From positions 9,938-31,255 of the forward strand of contig DKQR01000090.1 of NCBI GenBank assembly GCA_002471805.1: a stretch of DNA of 21,318 nt, in the 5' to 3' direction. Positions 8,688 through 16,510 of the stretch are shown one piece after another. Position 1 is the stretch's first letter, and every line of letters begins with the position of its first letter. A program made the position numbers and the translations under genes. The notes under the pieces are model-generated. The model saw only the letters and a program-made list of their open reading frames with translations. It ran no database searches and had not been told where the DNA came from. Source of the DNA: Fidelibacterota bacterium UBA7303. GTDB taxonomy: Bacteria; Fidelibacterota; Marinisomatia; Marinisomatales; UBA1611.

Positions 8688-9262
8688 AAATCTGTCTTTT
8701 TGGCGGAACATTTGATCCGCCCCACATAGGTCATTTATTAATTGCGCAGACCGTATGCGAAGAAGAATTATTTGATAAAATCCTGTTTATTCCAGCCTAC
8801 AAGCCGCCTCATAAAAATGATATAACAGCAGTGGAAAAGCGCGTCGACATGCTACATCTTGCCATTGAAGAAAATCCCAATTTCGATATATCAAATGCTG
8901 AAATAAACCGGAAGGGAATCTCATTCTCCATTGACACAATCCTGTCTATTAAGGAAAGTATGAATCTAACCCGGGATAACTGTTATTTTCTCATTGGCAG
9001 CGACACCTTGTTGGATTTCCATACCTGGAAAGAACCCAGGGCAATATTAAATGAATGTCAGGTCATTGTGGCTATCAGGCCCGGATTTCGACCCAGCGAT
9101 CTGGCACCCTGGATCCTGCACAGGGTTCAATTTGCAAATATCCCCCGCTTTGAAATATCATCAAAAACAATCCGTGCCCGCTGGGTGGAAGACAAGACCA
9201 TTCGTTATATGGTGACCCTGCCGGTGTGGGAATATATCAATAAAAATAATTTATACAGCTAA
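8684..9262 (+). CDS. nadD: Nicotinate-nucleotide adenylyltransferase NadD
   Basis: The enzyme transfers AMP from ATP to nicotinate mononucleotide, giving deamido-NAD in the NAD biosynthesis pathway, and acts in the cytoplasm. The 192 residues fit the family length. The nucleotidyltransferase signature GGTFDPPHIGH spans residues 7-17, with the HxGH motif at 14-17; PAYKPPHK and IGSDTL follow, and ISSKTIR near the C-terminus matches the family's ISSTxIR motif. The start is TTG at 8684, overlapping the bamD stop as TTGA. An AAGGAA element at 8673-8678 is well placed as a ribosome binding site, which supports this start. The gene ends 9 bases before the convergent exchanger gene, and no terminator hairpin is visible between them. 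Confidence 0.95.
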   Translation: MKICLFGGTFDPPHIGHLLIAQTVCEEELFDKILFIPAYKPPHKNDITAVEKRVDMLHLAIEENPNFDISNAEINRKGISFSIDTILSIKESMNLTRDNCYFLIGSDTLLDFHTWKEPRAILNECQVIVAIRPGFRPSDLAPWILHRVQFANIPRFEISSKTIRARWVEDKTIRYMVTLPVWEYINKNNLYS

Positions 9263-9271
9263 AAGAAAAAT

Positions 9272-10222
9272 TTAAGAAGCGAAATCAAAATACCAGCGGA
9301 TCAGGTTGATCATCACCAGGATGCCGCCTTCGATCCGGGATATTCGCCAATTGGTCCGTATCATCAACAGGACCAGGCCAACCATCATGATCAGGTTAAA
9401 TACGCTGAAATAAATTTCCTGTTCTATCATTGTGGGGTTGATGATTCCAGCCAGGCCCAGAACACCAAGGAGGTTAAACAGGTCGCTGCCGATTAAATTC
9501 CCCAAAGCAATTCCATGGCGTCCTTTTAACGCAGCCGTGATGGAAGTCGCAAGTTCGGGAGCCGAGGTTCCTGCGGCAACGATGGTTACTGCGATAATCC
9601 AATCAGATACACCCAGATAGCGTGCTACGTTGGAGGCGTGGGTGACCATCAGATGTCCGCCTGCAACAATGGATATTAGCCCAACGATAAAATATATATA
9701 AGATAGCCAGGTGGCGCTGTGAGGGTGGGTCTCTTCGACGGGTTCCTTTTTTAAGAACAGGTATAAGATATACCCAATCAACATTAAAAACAAAAAGCCC
9801 CCTTCCGTTTTAGAATAGGCGTCGTTGGGTGTCCAGCCGTCAAGTCCGAAAAACATGAAAAAGATAATGGAGGTGCTGATCAGTAAATATAAACCATCAC
9901 GGTTAAAAAGTTTGGGTGAGGTGGAAATGGGGCGGATCACCGCGGTGCCGCCCAGAATAAAGCCAAGATTGAATATATTTGATCCGATCACATTGCCTAT
10001 ACTAATCTCGGACTGTCCCGAAAAGGCGGCACTGATGGTGACCGCAAATTCCGGTGCAGATGTTCCGAAGGCCACCACCGTTAATCCTATCACTAAATCT
10101 GATACATGCAGCGTATGGGCAATTTCGGCTGCAGAATCCACCAGCCATTCTGCTCCTTTCCAAAGCATAATTATGGATACAAGGACCAGAATGAAATCCA
10201 GGATAATTGTAAAATCCGGCAT
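9272..10222 (-). CDS. CaCA-family Na+/Ca2+ exchanger-like transporter (YrbG type)
   Basis: This is the only minus-strand gene in the window. The 316-residue protein is almost entirely hydrophobic, consistent with about ten membrane segments in two inverted halves. Each half carries the alpha-repeat that defines the family: GTSAPE at residues 53-58 followed by GNVIGSNIFN, and GTSAPE at 218-223 followed by GNLIGSDLFN. The paired glutamates E58 and E223 correspond to the cation-binding residues of Ca2+/cation antiporters. The N-terminal ATG fits the family start. The protein probably sits in the inner membrane and exports Ca2+ or a similar cation in exchange for Na+ or H+; the ion cannot be read from sequence alone. 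It is transcribed alone, divergent from ftsE across 91 bases and convergent with nadD. Confidence 0.9.
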   Translation of the reverse strand: MPDFTIILDFILVLVSIIMLWKGAEWLVDSAAEIAHTLHVSDLVIGLTVVAFGTSAPEFAVTISAAFSGQSEISIGNVIGSNIFNLGFILGGTAVIRPISTSPKLFNRDGLYLLISTSIIFFMFFGLDGWTPNDAYSKTEGGFLFLMLIGYILYLFLKKEPVEETHPHSATWLSYIYFIVGLISIVAGGHLMVTHASNVARYLGVSDWIIAVTIVAAGTSAPELATSITAALKGRHGIALGNLIGSDLFNLLGVLGLAGIINPTMIEQEIYFSVFNLIMMVGLVLLMIRTNWRISRIEGGILVMINLIRWYFDFAS

Positions 10223-10313
10223 GGTTAATATTAATCAAAATGTATGGTGATTCTTTCAAGTATTATCGTTGATTGTCCATATCATTCTAATAACAAATTG
10301 ATTAATTTTAACG
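10223..10313. promoter_or_regulatory. Divergent intergenic region between exchanger and ftsE
   Basis: These 91 AT-rich bases separate two divergently transcribed genes and so are expected to hold the promoter of each. I examined TTGATT (10269-10274) and TCTAAT (10286-10291), but the spacing of 11 bases is too short for a sigma-70 pair. No clear Shine-Dalgarno sequence precedes the ftsE ATG. The promoter assignment rests on gene orientation, not on recognised boxes. Confidence 0.35.
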
Positions 10314-10967
10314 ATGATTGAATTCCAGAACGCCTCCTATAGCTATATAAAAGGCAATGGTGTCAATAATTTAAACGTCAAGATCGATGAGGGTGAATTT
10401 GCATTTTTGATCGGCCCCACTGGTTCAGGGAAAACGACGTTGATGAGGCTGATTTATTTTGACCTGATCCCGGATGCAGGAATGGTGATTGTTGGAAAAT
10501 ATTCTTCCAGCACCATTACCACCCGAAAAATACCCGGAGCTCGGAGGGGTGTGGGTATGGTTTTCCAGGATTATAAGCTTCTTGGTGATAGAAACCTGTT
10601 CGAAAATACCGCCCTGCCGCTACATGCACTTGGTTTTCCCGGCAAGGAGATCGTTGACCGGGTCGAGGAAGCGCTGGATCTTGTGGGTTTGGAAACCAAG
10701 AGCGAACATTTACCCATGGAATTATCAGGCGGTGAACAGCAGCGGGCCTGCTTGGCCCGGGCAATTGTGAAGGAACCGGATATACTGCTGGCGGACGAAC
10801 CTACGGGGAATCTGGATCCAGTGGCATCCTTTGAACTGGTACGTTTACTGGAAACCATTAATGAAATGGGTACGACGATTTTAATGGCCTCTCATAATTA
10901 TAACCTGATCAAAGGGAGGGGCCGCCGCATTCTGGAAATAAAGAATGGGACTCTTCGAGGCAGCTGA
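10314..10967 (+). CDS. ftsE: Cell division ATP-binding protein FtsE
   Basis: FtsE is the cytoplasmic ATPase of the FtsEX complex, which sits at the division septum and activates peptidoglycan hydrolases through conformational changes in FtsX. The 217-residue protein has the complete ABC ATPase set: Walker A GPTGSGKT at 34-41, a Q-loop in VFQDYKLL, the signature LSGGEQQ from residue 137, Walker B ending in the catalytic glutamate E162 (ILLADEPT), the D-loop NLDP, and the H-loop histidine in ASHN near residue 193. The FQDYKLL segment and short length are typical of FtsE and separate it from MacB/LolD-type ATPases. The stop overlaps the ftsX start by one base (TGATG), so the pair is translationally coupled. 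Confidence 0.93.
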   Translation: MIEFQNASYSYIKGNGVNNLNVKIDEGEFAFLIGPTGSGKTTLMRLIYFDLIPDAGMVIVGKYSSSTITTRKIPGARRGVGMVFQDYKLLGDRNLFENTALPLHALGFPGKEIVDRVEEALDLVGLETKSEHLPMELSGGEQQRACLARAIVKEPDILLADEPTGNLDPVASFELVRLLETINEMGTTILMASHNYNLIKGRGRRILEIKNGTLRGS

Positions 10968-11839
10968 TGGATAAAATTCATTATCTTATCTCTGAAGGAT
11001 TTAAAAACATCTGGCGCCATAAAATGACAGCCTTTACAGCTGTATTCTCTTTATTTCTGGCCTTGTTTTTTGTAGGACTCATGGCCACTGCAGGAGAGAA
11101 CACCCACAAAATACTGCAATACCTGCGAGCCAAGTATAAAATAGAAGTTTTCTTTGACCAGGATGTGGCAAATGAAAAGGCTCTGGGATTAATTCATCAA
11201 ATCAAAAAGATCAATGGAGTTCGTACAGTTACGCTCATTGAAAAAGAAGATGCCATGAGAATATTCAAGGACCAGTTTGGAGAAGATATCCTGGAGATTC
11301 TGGGATACAATCCGCTGCCGGTCAGTGCAGTCATCAACCTGGTCCGAGCCAGCAAATTTCCGGTGAAAGCGGACCCTATTGTCAATAAAATAAAAACCAT
11401 GAAAGGTGTGGCGGAAGTGCGCTACCAGGGCAGCTTGATCCGCAAGATTGAAAGAACCTACTACCGCATCCTGGGTAAATTGCCCGTGATTGCCGGTATA
11501 GTGGTTCTGGTGGCGGTCCTGGTGATTTACAATACAGTAAAATTATCTGTTTATTCCAGGAGACAATTGATCTTGACCCTGGAGATGATCGGCGCAACAA
11601 GAACTTTCATTAAAATGCCATTTATTTTTGAAGGCTTCTTCATTGCCATTCTGTCATCCAGTATTGCTTTTCCCGCCCTGGTAGGTACCATAGAGACGGG
11701 GAATTATATTTTGGCCAATTTCACCAGCTGGGGCATCCGCTTAAGTTTTGATCCTGTAATCTGGATTTGGCTGTTTGTTTTATCCGCAACTATTACGATT
11801 CTGGGCAGTTACAGAGCGATAGCAGGCATATTGAAGTAA
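10967..11839 (+). CDS. ftsX: Cell division permease-like protein FtsX
   Basis: FtsX is the membrane partner of FtsE. The 290-residue protein shows the expected four-segment topology: a first membrane segment at about 22-42, a periplasmic domain at about 43-165 (FtsX extracellular-domain type, including IEVFFDQDV and the VTLIEKEDAMRIFKDQFG stretch), then three further segments at about 172-192, 212-240 and 262-285. The cytoplasmic N-terminus (GFKNIWRHKMTAFTAVFSL) matches the family. The periplasmic domain normally binds and activates hydrolases or their adaptors; no hydrolase gene lies next to it here. The stop is followed by a 91-base gap before grpE. Confidence 0.92.
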   Translation: MDKIHYLISEGFKNIWRHKMTAFTAVFSLFLALFFVGLMATAGENTHKILQYLRAKYKIEVFFDQDVANEKALGLIHQIKKINGVRTVTLIEKEDAMRIFKDQFGEDILEILGYNPLPVSAVINLVRASKFPVKADPIVNKIKTMKGVAEVRYQGSLIRKIERTYYRILGKLPVIAGIVVLVAVLVIYNTVKLSVYSRRQLILTLEMIGATRTFIKMPFIFEGFFIAILSSSIAFPALVGTIETGNYILANFTSWGIRLSFDPVIWIWLFVLSATITILGSYRAIAGILK

Positions 11840-11852
11840 TTTATTTTATACG

Positions 11853-11886
11853 TTTCGTTGTCACGAAAAAACTCAGACAATTAAAT
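11853..11886 (+). promoter_or_regulatory. Candidate grpE-dnaJ promoter with overlapping dyad
   Basis: TTGTCA at 11858-11863 (5 of 6 to a sigma-70 -35 box) is followed after exactly 17 bases by TTAAAT at 11881-11886 (4 of 6 to a -10 box). A perfect six-base inverted repeat, TTTCGT-TGTC-ACGAAA (11853-11868), lies across the -35 box. It is followed by adenines, not thymines, so it does not look like a terminator for ftsX on this strand. It could be an operator, but no known heat-shock operator (CIRCE) is visible. Confidence 0.3.
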
Positions 11887-11930
11887 TCCAGGTCATTTTT
11901 ACTAATTAAATTCTATTTTAGAGGTTCATT

Positions 11931-12470
11931 GTGCCAAAAAGTGTAACAAAAAGGAAAAAAGAAAAACCAAAATCACCGCAAAAAACACCCAGAAAATCTG
12001 TTTCCAAAGAAAATGAGAAAATTGCTGCCCTGGGGCAGGAATTGAAGGAACTGGGGGACAGGCACCTGAGGCTGAAAGCAGAGTTTGATAATTTCAGGAG
12101 AAGGAAAACAGAAGAATTTTCCAAATTGCTGCTTTATGACGGGGAACAGGCTATCAAAGGCTTTTTGCCCATCATTGATGACCTGGAGCGTATGATGCAG
12201 GCTGCAGAAACTGCAAATGAAAACGGTGATGAATCTCTGGCAGACGGCGTAAAAATGGTATCTTCAAAGATTGAAAAATATTTTGAATCACTGGATGTAA
12301 AGCCATTTGGCGCCGTGGGCGACGTCCTGGATCCCGATATACATGATGCCATGATGACGAAGGCCGACGAAACAAGGGATGATAATGTTATTCTTGAAGT
12401 ATTTGAAAAAGGATTCACTTACAGAGAAAAAGTGATTCGCCATGCCAAGGTAATTGTGAATAAGAAATGA
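11931..12470 (+). CDS. grpE: Nucleotide exchange factor GrpE
   Basis: GrpE releases ADP from the chaperone DnaK so that it can cycle with DnaJ. The 179-residue protein has a lysine-rich disordered N-terminus (about 1-25), a long coiled coil (about 26-70) ending in AEFDNFRRRKTEE, then the four-helix region (FLPIIDDLERMM) and the C-terminal beta domain with the diagnostic VGDVLDPDIHDAM and GFTYREKVIRHAKVIV stretches. The start is GTG at 11931, supported by GAGG at 11921-11924 six bases upstream. The dnaJ ATG overlaps the stop (ATGA). No dnaK is in this window, so it must be elsewhere. Confidence 0.94.
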   Translation: MPKSVTKRKKEKPKSPQKTPRKSVSKENEKIAALGQELKELGDRHLRLKAEFDNFRRRKTEEFSKLLLYDGEQAIKGFLPIIDDLERMMQAAETANENGDESLADGVKMVSSKIEKYFESLDVKPFGAVGDVLDPDIHDAMMTKADETRDDNVILEVFEKGFTYREKVIRHAKVIVNKK

Positions 12471-13561
12471 GAGACTTGTACGAAATATTGGGTGTCGATA
12501 ACAATGCAACCCGGGACGAAATTAAAAAATCGTACCGAAAACTGGCGTTAAAATATCACCCGGACCGCAACCCCGATGACCAGGAAGCAGAAAAGAATTT
12601 CAAGGAGGCGGCCGAAGCCTATTCGGTTTTAAGCGATGACCGCAAGAAGGCCCAGTACGATCAATTTGGCCATGCGGGGGTCGGGTTGGGCGACACCGGC
12701 GGCCAAGGCGGCTTTGGCGGCGGAATCCATATGAGCATGGATGATATTTTTTCCCAGTTCGGAGACATTTTTGGAGGCAGTCCATTTGAAAGTTTTTTTG
12801 GCGGCGGGCAGAGTCGCGGCCGGACCCGTAGTCGGGGGCACGATATCCGGATTAAATTGAAAATAAATTATGAAGAAATTGCGAGCGGCATTGAGAAAAA
12901 AATTAAAATAAAACATTCTGTAGTTGCCCCCGGCGCAGAATTCATTACCTGCCCCACCTGCCATGGGCAGGGACAGGTGACCCAGGTCTCCAATACCATT
13001 CTGGGCCAGATGCGATCCTCCACCGTATGTCCTCACTGTGAAGGGTCAGGGAAAAGAATCGGCAACCGTCCTTTGGGTGCGGGTCCGGATGGGATGATTA
13101 AAAAGGATGAAACAATCAAGATTAAAGTACCCGCTGGTGTTGAGGAGGGCAACTATATGACTGTGAACGGCCAGGGAAATGAGGATATCAACGGTTCTCC
13201 TGGTGACCTGATTGTGGTCTTTTCTGAAGAGGAACATCCTTATTTTGTCCGTGACGGTGAACATGTGATTCTTGAATTGAGAATCTCATATCCCACAGCG
13301 GTACTAGGGGGCAGGGTGGATGTGCCCACTGTTGGCGGAAAGGCAGAATTGAAAATTCCTGCCGGCATCCAATCGGGCCAGGTGCTGCGTATGCGAGGCA
13401 AAGGATTTCCCATGCTGCGGAGCAAGTCCAGAGGCGATCAGCTGGTCAAAATTCAAATCAATACGCCTTCAAAATTAAACAGGTCTGGTAAAAAACTGGT
13501 GGAAGGACTCGATAAAGAACTGCCGCCGATCCAGAATCCTTTCAACAAAATTGACCTGTAA
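12467..13561 (+). CDS. dnaJ: Chaperone DnaJ with only one of two zinc centres
   Basis: DnaJ delivers clients to DnaK and stimulates its ATPase. The 364-residue protein has a J domain at 1-68 with the HPD motif at 31-33, a Gly/Phe-rich linker at about 70-125, a central zinc region, and C-terminal substrate-binding domains. The canonical zinc region has four CxxCxGxG repeats; only two remain, C162-PT-C165-HGQG and C188-PH-C191-EGSG. The first repeat is missing through a shortening of about nine residues relative to E. coli DnaJ, and the fourth is replaced without length change by RPLGAGPDG. In the known structure repeats 1 and 4 bind zinc I, and repeats 2 and 3 bind zinc II, so exactly one centre is lost. 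Its link to grpE and the intact J domain argue that it is the housekeeping DnaJ, not a pseudogene. Confidence 0.93.
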   Translation: MRDLYEILGVDNNATRDEIKKSYRKLALKYHPDRNPDDQEAEKNFKEAAEAYSVLSDDRKKAQYDQFGHAGVGLGDTGGQGGFGGGIHMSMDDIFSQFGDIFGGSPFESFFGGGQSRGRTRSRGHDIRIKLKINYEEIASGIEKKIKIKHSVVAPGAEFITCPTCHGQGQVTQVSNTILGQMRSSTVCPHCEGSGKRIGNRPLGAGPDGMIKKDETIKIKVPAGVEEGNYMTVNGQGNEDINGSPGDLIVVFSEEEHPYFVRDGEHVILELRISYPTAVLGGRVDVPTVGGKAELKIPAGIQSGQVLRMRGKGFPMLRSKSRGDQLVKIQINTPSKLNRSGKKLVEGLDKELPPIQNPFNKIDL

Positions 13562-14001
13562 TGACTCTTTTAACAAAACAGGAGAAATGGGTATTCGTTT
13601 TTTTATGCACGACCCTGGTTTCAGGTTATTTGATTCAATATATGAAACAGCGCAATATGGATGATTCGCTCCATATAATATCTAAAACAGAAAAAGAAGA
13701 ATTTAAACAGGCTGCACTCCATGCCTATTCCAGCCAAGGCATCCAGGATAATGAAACACCTAATATAGCGGCGGGAGATGCCACAGAAAAAAATATTAAA
13801 GATGGCGAAGAATTGGTTAATATTAACACGGCTGTGAAACAAGAATTGATGGCCCTTCCCAAAATAGGGCCCGTAACAGCTGAGAGAATTATACGATTCA
13901 GGGATGATTTTGGACCATTTCAGTCCATCGATGATTTGGCGAAGATCAAGGGAATTGGCCCAAAAACACTTGAACGGCTCAAGACACGAATTATTATTTG
14001 A
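13561..14001 (+). CDS. ComEA-like helix-hairpin-helix membrane protein
   Basis: This 146-residue protein overlaps the dnaJ stop by one base (TAATG). It has one membrane segment at about 10-27, a charged, probably disordered linker at about 30-82, and a C-terminal double helix-hairpin-helix domain (86-146) with the ComEA signatures VNINTA, LPKIGPVTAERII, FGPFQSIDDL and IKGIGPKTLERL. ComEA anchors incoming double-stranded DNA outside the inner membrane during natural transformation; related proteins in other bacteria have unclear roles. The linker length and anchor fit ComEA, but no comEC is in the window. A dprA gene about 6 kb downstream supports, but does not prove, a transformation role. 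Confidence 0.75.
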   Translation: MTLLTKQEKWVFVFLCTTLVSGYLIQYMKQRNMDDSLHIISKTEKEEFKQAALHAYSSQGIQDNETPNIAAGDATEKNIKDGEELVNINTAVKQELMALPKIGPVTAERIIRFRDDFGPFQSIDDLAKIKGIGPKTLERLKTRIII

Positions 14002-14015
14002 TTTGAGATACACCC

Positions 14016-14762
14016 ATGCAGTTAACCGAAACTCATAAAACAGACTTACTGGAAATCGTAATTGTTTTTTTTATCCTGTTATTGATCATTGTTATTTACG
14101 TACCGGTAGCCATCTGGGAGGAGGAAACTCATTACCAGAGAGAAAGCAGATTCCGAATGAACAATCTCTATGATCTGGAAGTTTTCCACAAGAGCCTTAC
14201 GGGAAATTTCAACCCGGATTTCCATGAAGCAATGAATCTTGTCAATGCTGCCCGGGATTCCGTGGTAGCCGATTCTCTATTTATTGAAGAGCAGGCCATC
14301 ACTCTTAATGACAAAGAATACCTGGTGGACATTTATGATAATTTCGCGTTTGAATATGACACCACATTTGGTTTTAAAAGCTTTCGCCGTGATACGATCC
14401 TGGACACAACATTGCAGATCGCAGTTTATGACCAAAGCCTGGGCCGGGATGATTCAATATTTATTCAAAAACGGGACCTGTTTTCTTATGAGGGAGATCC
14501 CAATTTCAATGGAATTGTCAAAAAGGAACCGGTTGAACGGGTTGAACTGGTAGAATATTATAAAACATTCCTGCCCGATTCATCCACTTATTACTGTCCA
14601 TTGACCGAAAAGGCATACCAGATAGATATTTCCGAGGAGGGCAGCAGCTTCAAGGTCTCCAGTCCCATTACAGTGACAGTGAAAAAGCCAAGATATCTTT
14701 TATTTTCATTTAAGGCTAACAGCCACGGTATTATACAAGACGGAACCAGAAGCTGGGATTGA
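14016..14762 (+). CDS. Unrecognised bitopic membrane protein (comEA-like/GspL-like cluster)
   Basis: I do not recognise this 248-residue family. One strongly hydrophobic segment at about 11-34 follows a short charged N-terminus, so the bulk of the protein is predicted outside the inner membrane. The soluble part is acidic and strand-rich. It has a single cysteine (C194, in YYCPLTEKAYQIDIS) and ends SHGIIQDGTRSWD. A CP-x(n)-Y pattern with a C-terminal HGxIxDGxxSW motif recalls pilin-like globular domains, but the N-terminus has no prepilin cleavage motif, so that link is weak. The gene starts 14 bases after the ComEA-like gene and ends 11 bases before the GspL/PilM-like gene, implying one transcript and possibly one complex. 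Confidence 0.7.
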   Translation: MQLTETHKTDLLEIVIVFFILLLIIVIYVPVAIWEEETHYQRESRFRMNNLYDLEVFHKSLTGNFNPDFHEAMNLVNAARDSVVADSLFIEEQAITLNDKEYLVDIYDNFAFEYDTTFGFKSFRRDTILDTTLQIAVYDQSLGRDDSIFIQKRDLFSYEGDPNFNGIVKKEPVERVELVEYYKTFLPDSSTYYCPLTEKAYQIDISEEGSSFKVSSPITVTVKKPRYLLFSFKANSHGIIQDGTRSWD

Positions 14763-14773
14763 TCTGAGCTGAC

Positions 14774-16507
14774 ATGATTGGCCTGGTATTATCCGACTCA
14801 TTTTTACTTTGCGGTGTCTGGGAAGTAGAGGGAAGTGCCAAAATACTTAAATCTATTTCCAGGGTGCAATTCTCCGATCCCATCACCAGCGTACTGTACC
14901 AGGAAGCAGAGTTAAATACTATCCTGGCACCTGCTTTGCGCCAGGCGTCTGAAGAGCATACCATAGATGGCCAGAATGTGTCCGTGGTGATTCCCGATAT
15001 TTTCCTGACCCATAGTGCTTTGAAAATGGAAAAAGACCTGGGGCGGGATGATTACTGGGATTTCATTAAATGGCTGGATCGGAAAAAAGGAAAGCCGGAG
15101 GGGCAGAATCAGCTTATTTTTGGTCAGGTGTATCTACCTGACGATGAAAGTATCCATGTCTGCAGTGTCCCCCTGCCCGTGGTCAGGACCTTGAAATTGT
15201 CCATCATTGAAATGGGCGCCATGCCGGTCTGGATGGGACCTGCCAGTTCACTGTACCTGGATGGTACAGGAATGTCCGAGGCCGCCATGATCCAGAGGCA
15301 CGGCAACAGATACACCTTTTACAAGGTGCAGAACAACCGCTTTGATATGGGAAAGATTGCTTTTTCCGGCGGTGCCCCCCGGGTGATCAACTCCACAGAA
15401 GCGGAAAATGTGACTCTGGCTGGACTGGGTCTGGAAAAATCGGAATTGGATGACATTCCTGTTTTCTGCCCGCAGAAGCTTGGCCGACAGGCACTCTCCT
15501 CCTGGGAAGCGTCTGATTTTCGGTCTCCGGAGACTTTTTCGGATATTAACGCTGAAGATCATCAGGTCAACCTTAATGGCATTCCCTACTACGAAGGCAG
15601 TATCATGACCCAGCTGATCCATAGTATTGCCACTGATTATTCATTTAATTTTTTCAATGAACCGGGTATAACCGATTTCCTGTTTACAACCGTCATTGAT
15701 GCCCACAAACAGATGCTGGCACTGCATGCTGAGGAGGCAAGTATTGAGGAACAGGAAGCAACTAATGCCGAAACAGCGCCTGAAACCGCCCCGGATAATT
15801 TATGGCTGCTGGCTGCAGCCGTGCTGATTGTACTGGGTTTTATCGGGTTTCAATATATCAAACTCCGGGAAGAGTTAAATCTGCCGCTGTTCGGCAAGGA
15901 TAAATCCTACACCATTGAAAGAACTGCGGTGAGCCGGGTCAATCAAATCGAGCGGTCTGTCATTCAATCATCGGCAAGACTTCTCCAGGAATCACAGGCA
16001 ATTTCGGATGCGTTGCTGAAACTGCTGATACAAACGGACCTTGACCGCTACAACACTCTGACAATTACCAAGAATTTTGCCAGTATGGAATACACCAGCG
16101 GCATGAACCCCAACATTGAAAATATACTGGAATTGGAACCCACCTCATTCTCCGTTGAACCTCTGGGCACAGACAGTACTGTATTCTCCTGGTATTACAC
16201 CTTTGATATGCCGGATCTGGCCTCGGTCAATCAGGGTATGACACCCTTGTCCAAAGAAGACCTGCTGCTGCAGCTGGATACCACCCTGACCGATTACAGC
16301 TTGAAATATTTTGACCAGATCTTCCTGGAAAACCAGATTTATGAACCCCTGCTGCTGTGGGCCAGGGATAAATCCAACATTTTGCAGGCCAGCGCCGTCC
16401 TTTCCAACAGCGGTGACCGAATTCTTTTAAGAAAATTTGTTTTATTTAATTCCTACGAACACCCTGCGCCCCGGGCTGGTTTTTACCTGTCTTTGTTGAA
16501 AGATTGA
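14774..16507 (+). CDS. GspL/PilM-PilN-like bitopic protein, divergent
   Basis: This 577-residue protein has three parts. Residues 1-340 look cytoplasmic and resemble a PilM/GspL actin-like domain: MIGLVLSDSFLLCGVWEV sits where PilM has its GLDIGSSSVK phosphate loop, and VSVVIPDIFLTHSAL followed by DYWDFIKWLDR parallels the PilM segment before its membrane-partner site. The glycine- and serine-rich phosphate loop is poorly kept, so nucleotide binding is doubtful. An acidic linker (about 320-340) leads to one membrane segment at 343-359. Residues 360-577 are predicted periplasmic, opening with a helical, coiled-coil-like stretch (about 378-425) and then a mixed domain, as in PilN/PilO or the GspL C-terminus. 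Type IV pilus and type II secretion systems use such proteins to tie the ATPase to the periplasmic frame. No pilus ATPase or pilin is in the window, so the assignment is tentative. Confidence 0.45.
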   Translation: MIGLVLSDSFLLCGVWEVEGSAKILKSISRVQFSDPITSVLYQEAELNTILAPALRQASEEHTIDGQNVSVVIPDIFLTHSALKMEKDLGRDDYWDFIKWLDRKKGKPEGQNQLIFGQVYLPDDESIHVCSVPLPVVRTLKLSIIEMGAMPVWMGPASSLYLDGTGMSEAAMIQRHGNRYTFYKVQNNRFDMGKIAFSGGAPRVINSTEAENVTLAGLGLEKSELDDIPVFCPQKLGRQALSSWEASDFRSPETFSDINAEDHQVNLNGIPYYEGSIMTQLIHSIATDYSFNFFNEPGITDFLFTTVIDAHKQMLALHAEEASIEEQEATNAETAPETAPDNLWLLAAAVLIVLGFIGFQYIKLREELNLPLFGKDKSYTIERTAVSRVNQIERSVIQSSARLLQESQAISDALLKLLIQTDLDRYNTLTITKNFASMEYTSGMNPNIENILELEPTSFSVEPLGTDSTVFSWYYTFDMPDLASVNQGMTPLSKEDLLLQLDTTLTDYSLKYFDQIFLENQIYEPLLLWARDKSNILQASAVLSNSGDRILLRKFVLFNSYEHPAPRAGFYLSLLKD

Positions 16508-16510
16508 TCG

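Noticed and set aside
9263..9271. Bidirectional terminator between nadD and the exchanger gene
   Set aside because: Only nine A/T-rich bases separate the stops and no stem can be formed there or in the adjacent codons with a thymine run.
11840..11930. CIRCE operator upstream of grpE
   Set aside because: The TTAGCACTC-N9-GAGTGCTAA pattern is not present; only an unrelated six-base dyad is seen.
14016..14762. Calling the 248-residue protein a pilin
   Set aside because: The N-terminal segment lacks the prepilin peptidase motif (glycine followed by a hydrophobic residue and glutamate at +5), so the C-terminal resemblance alone is not enough.
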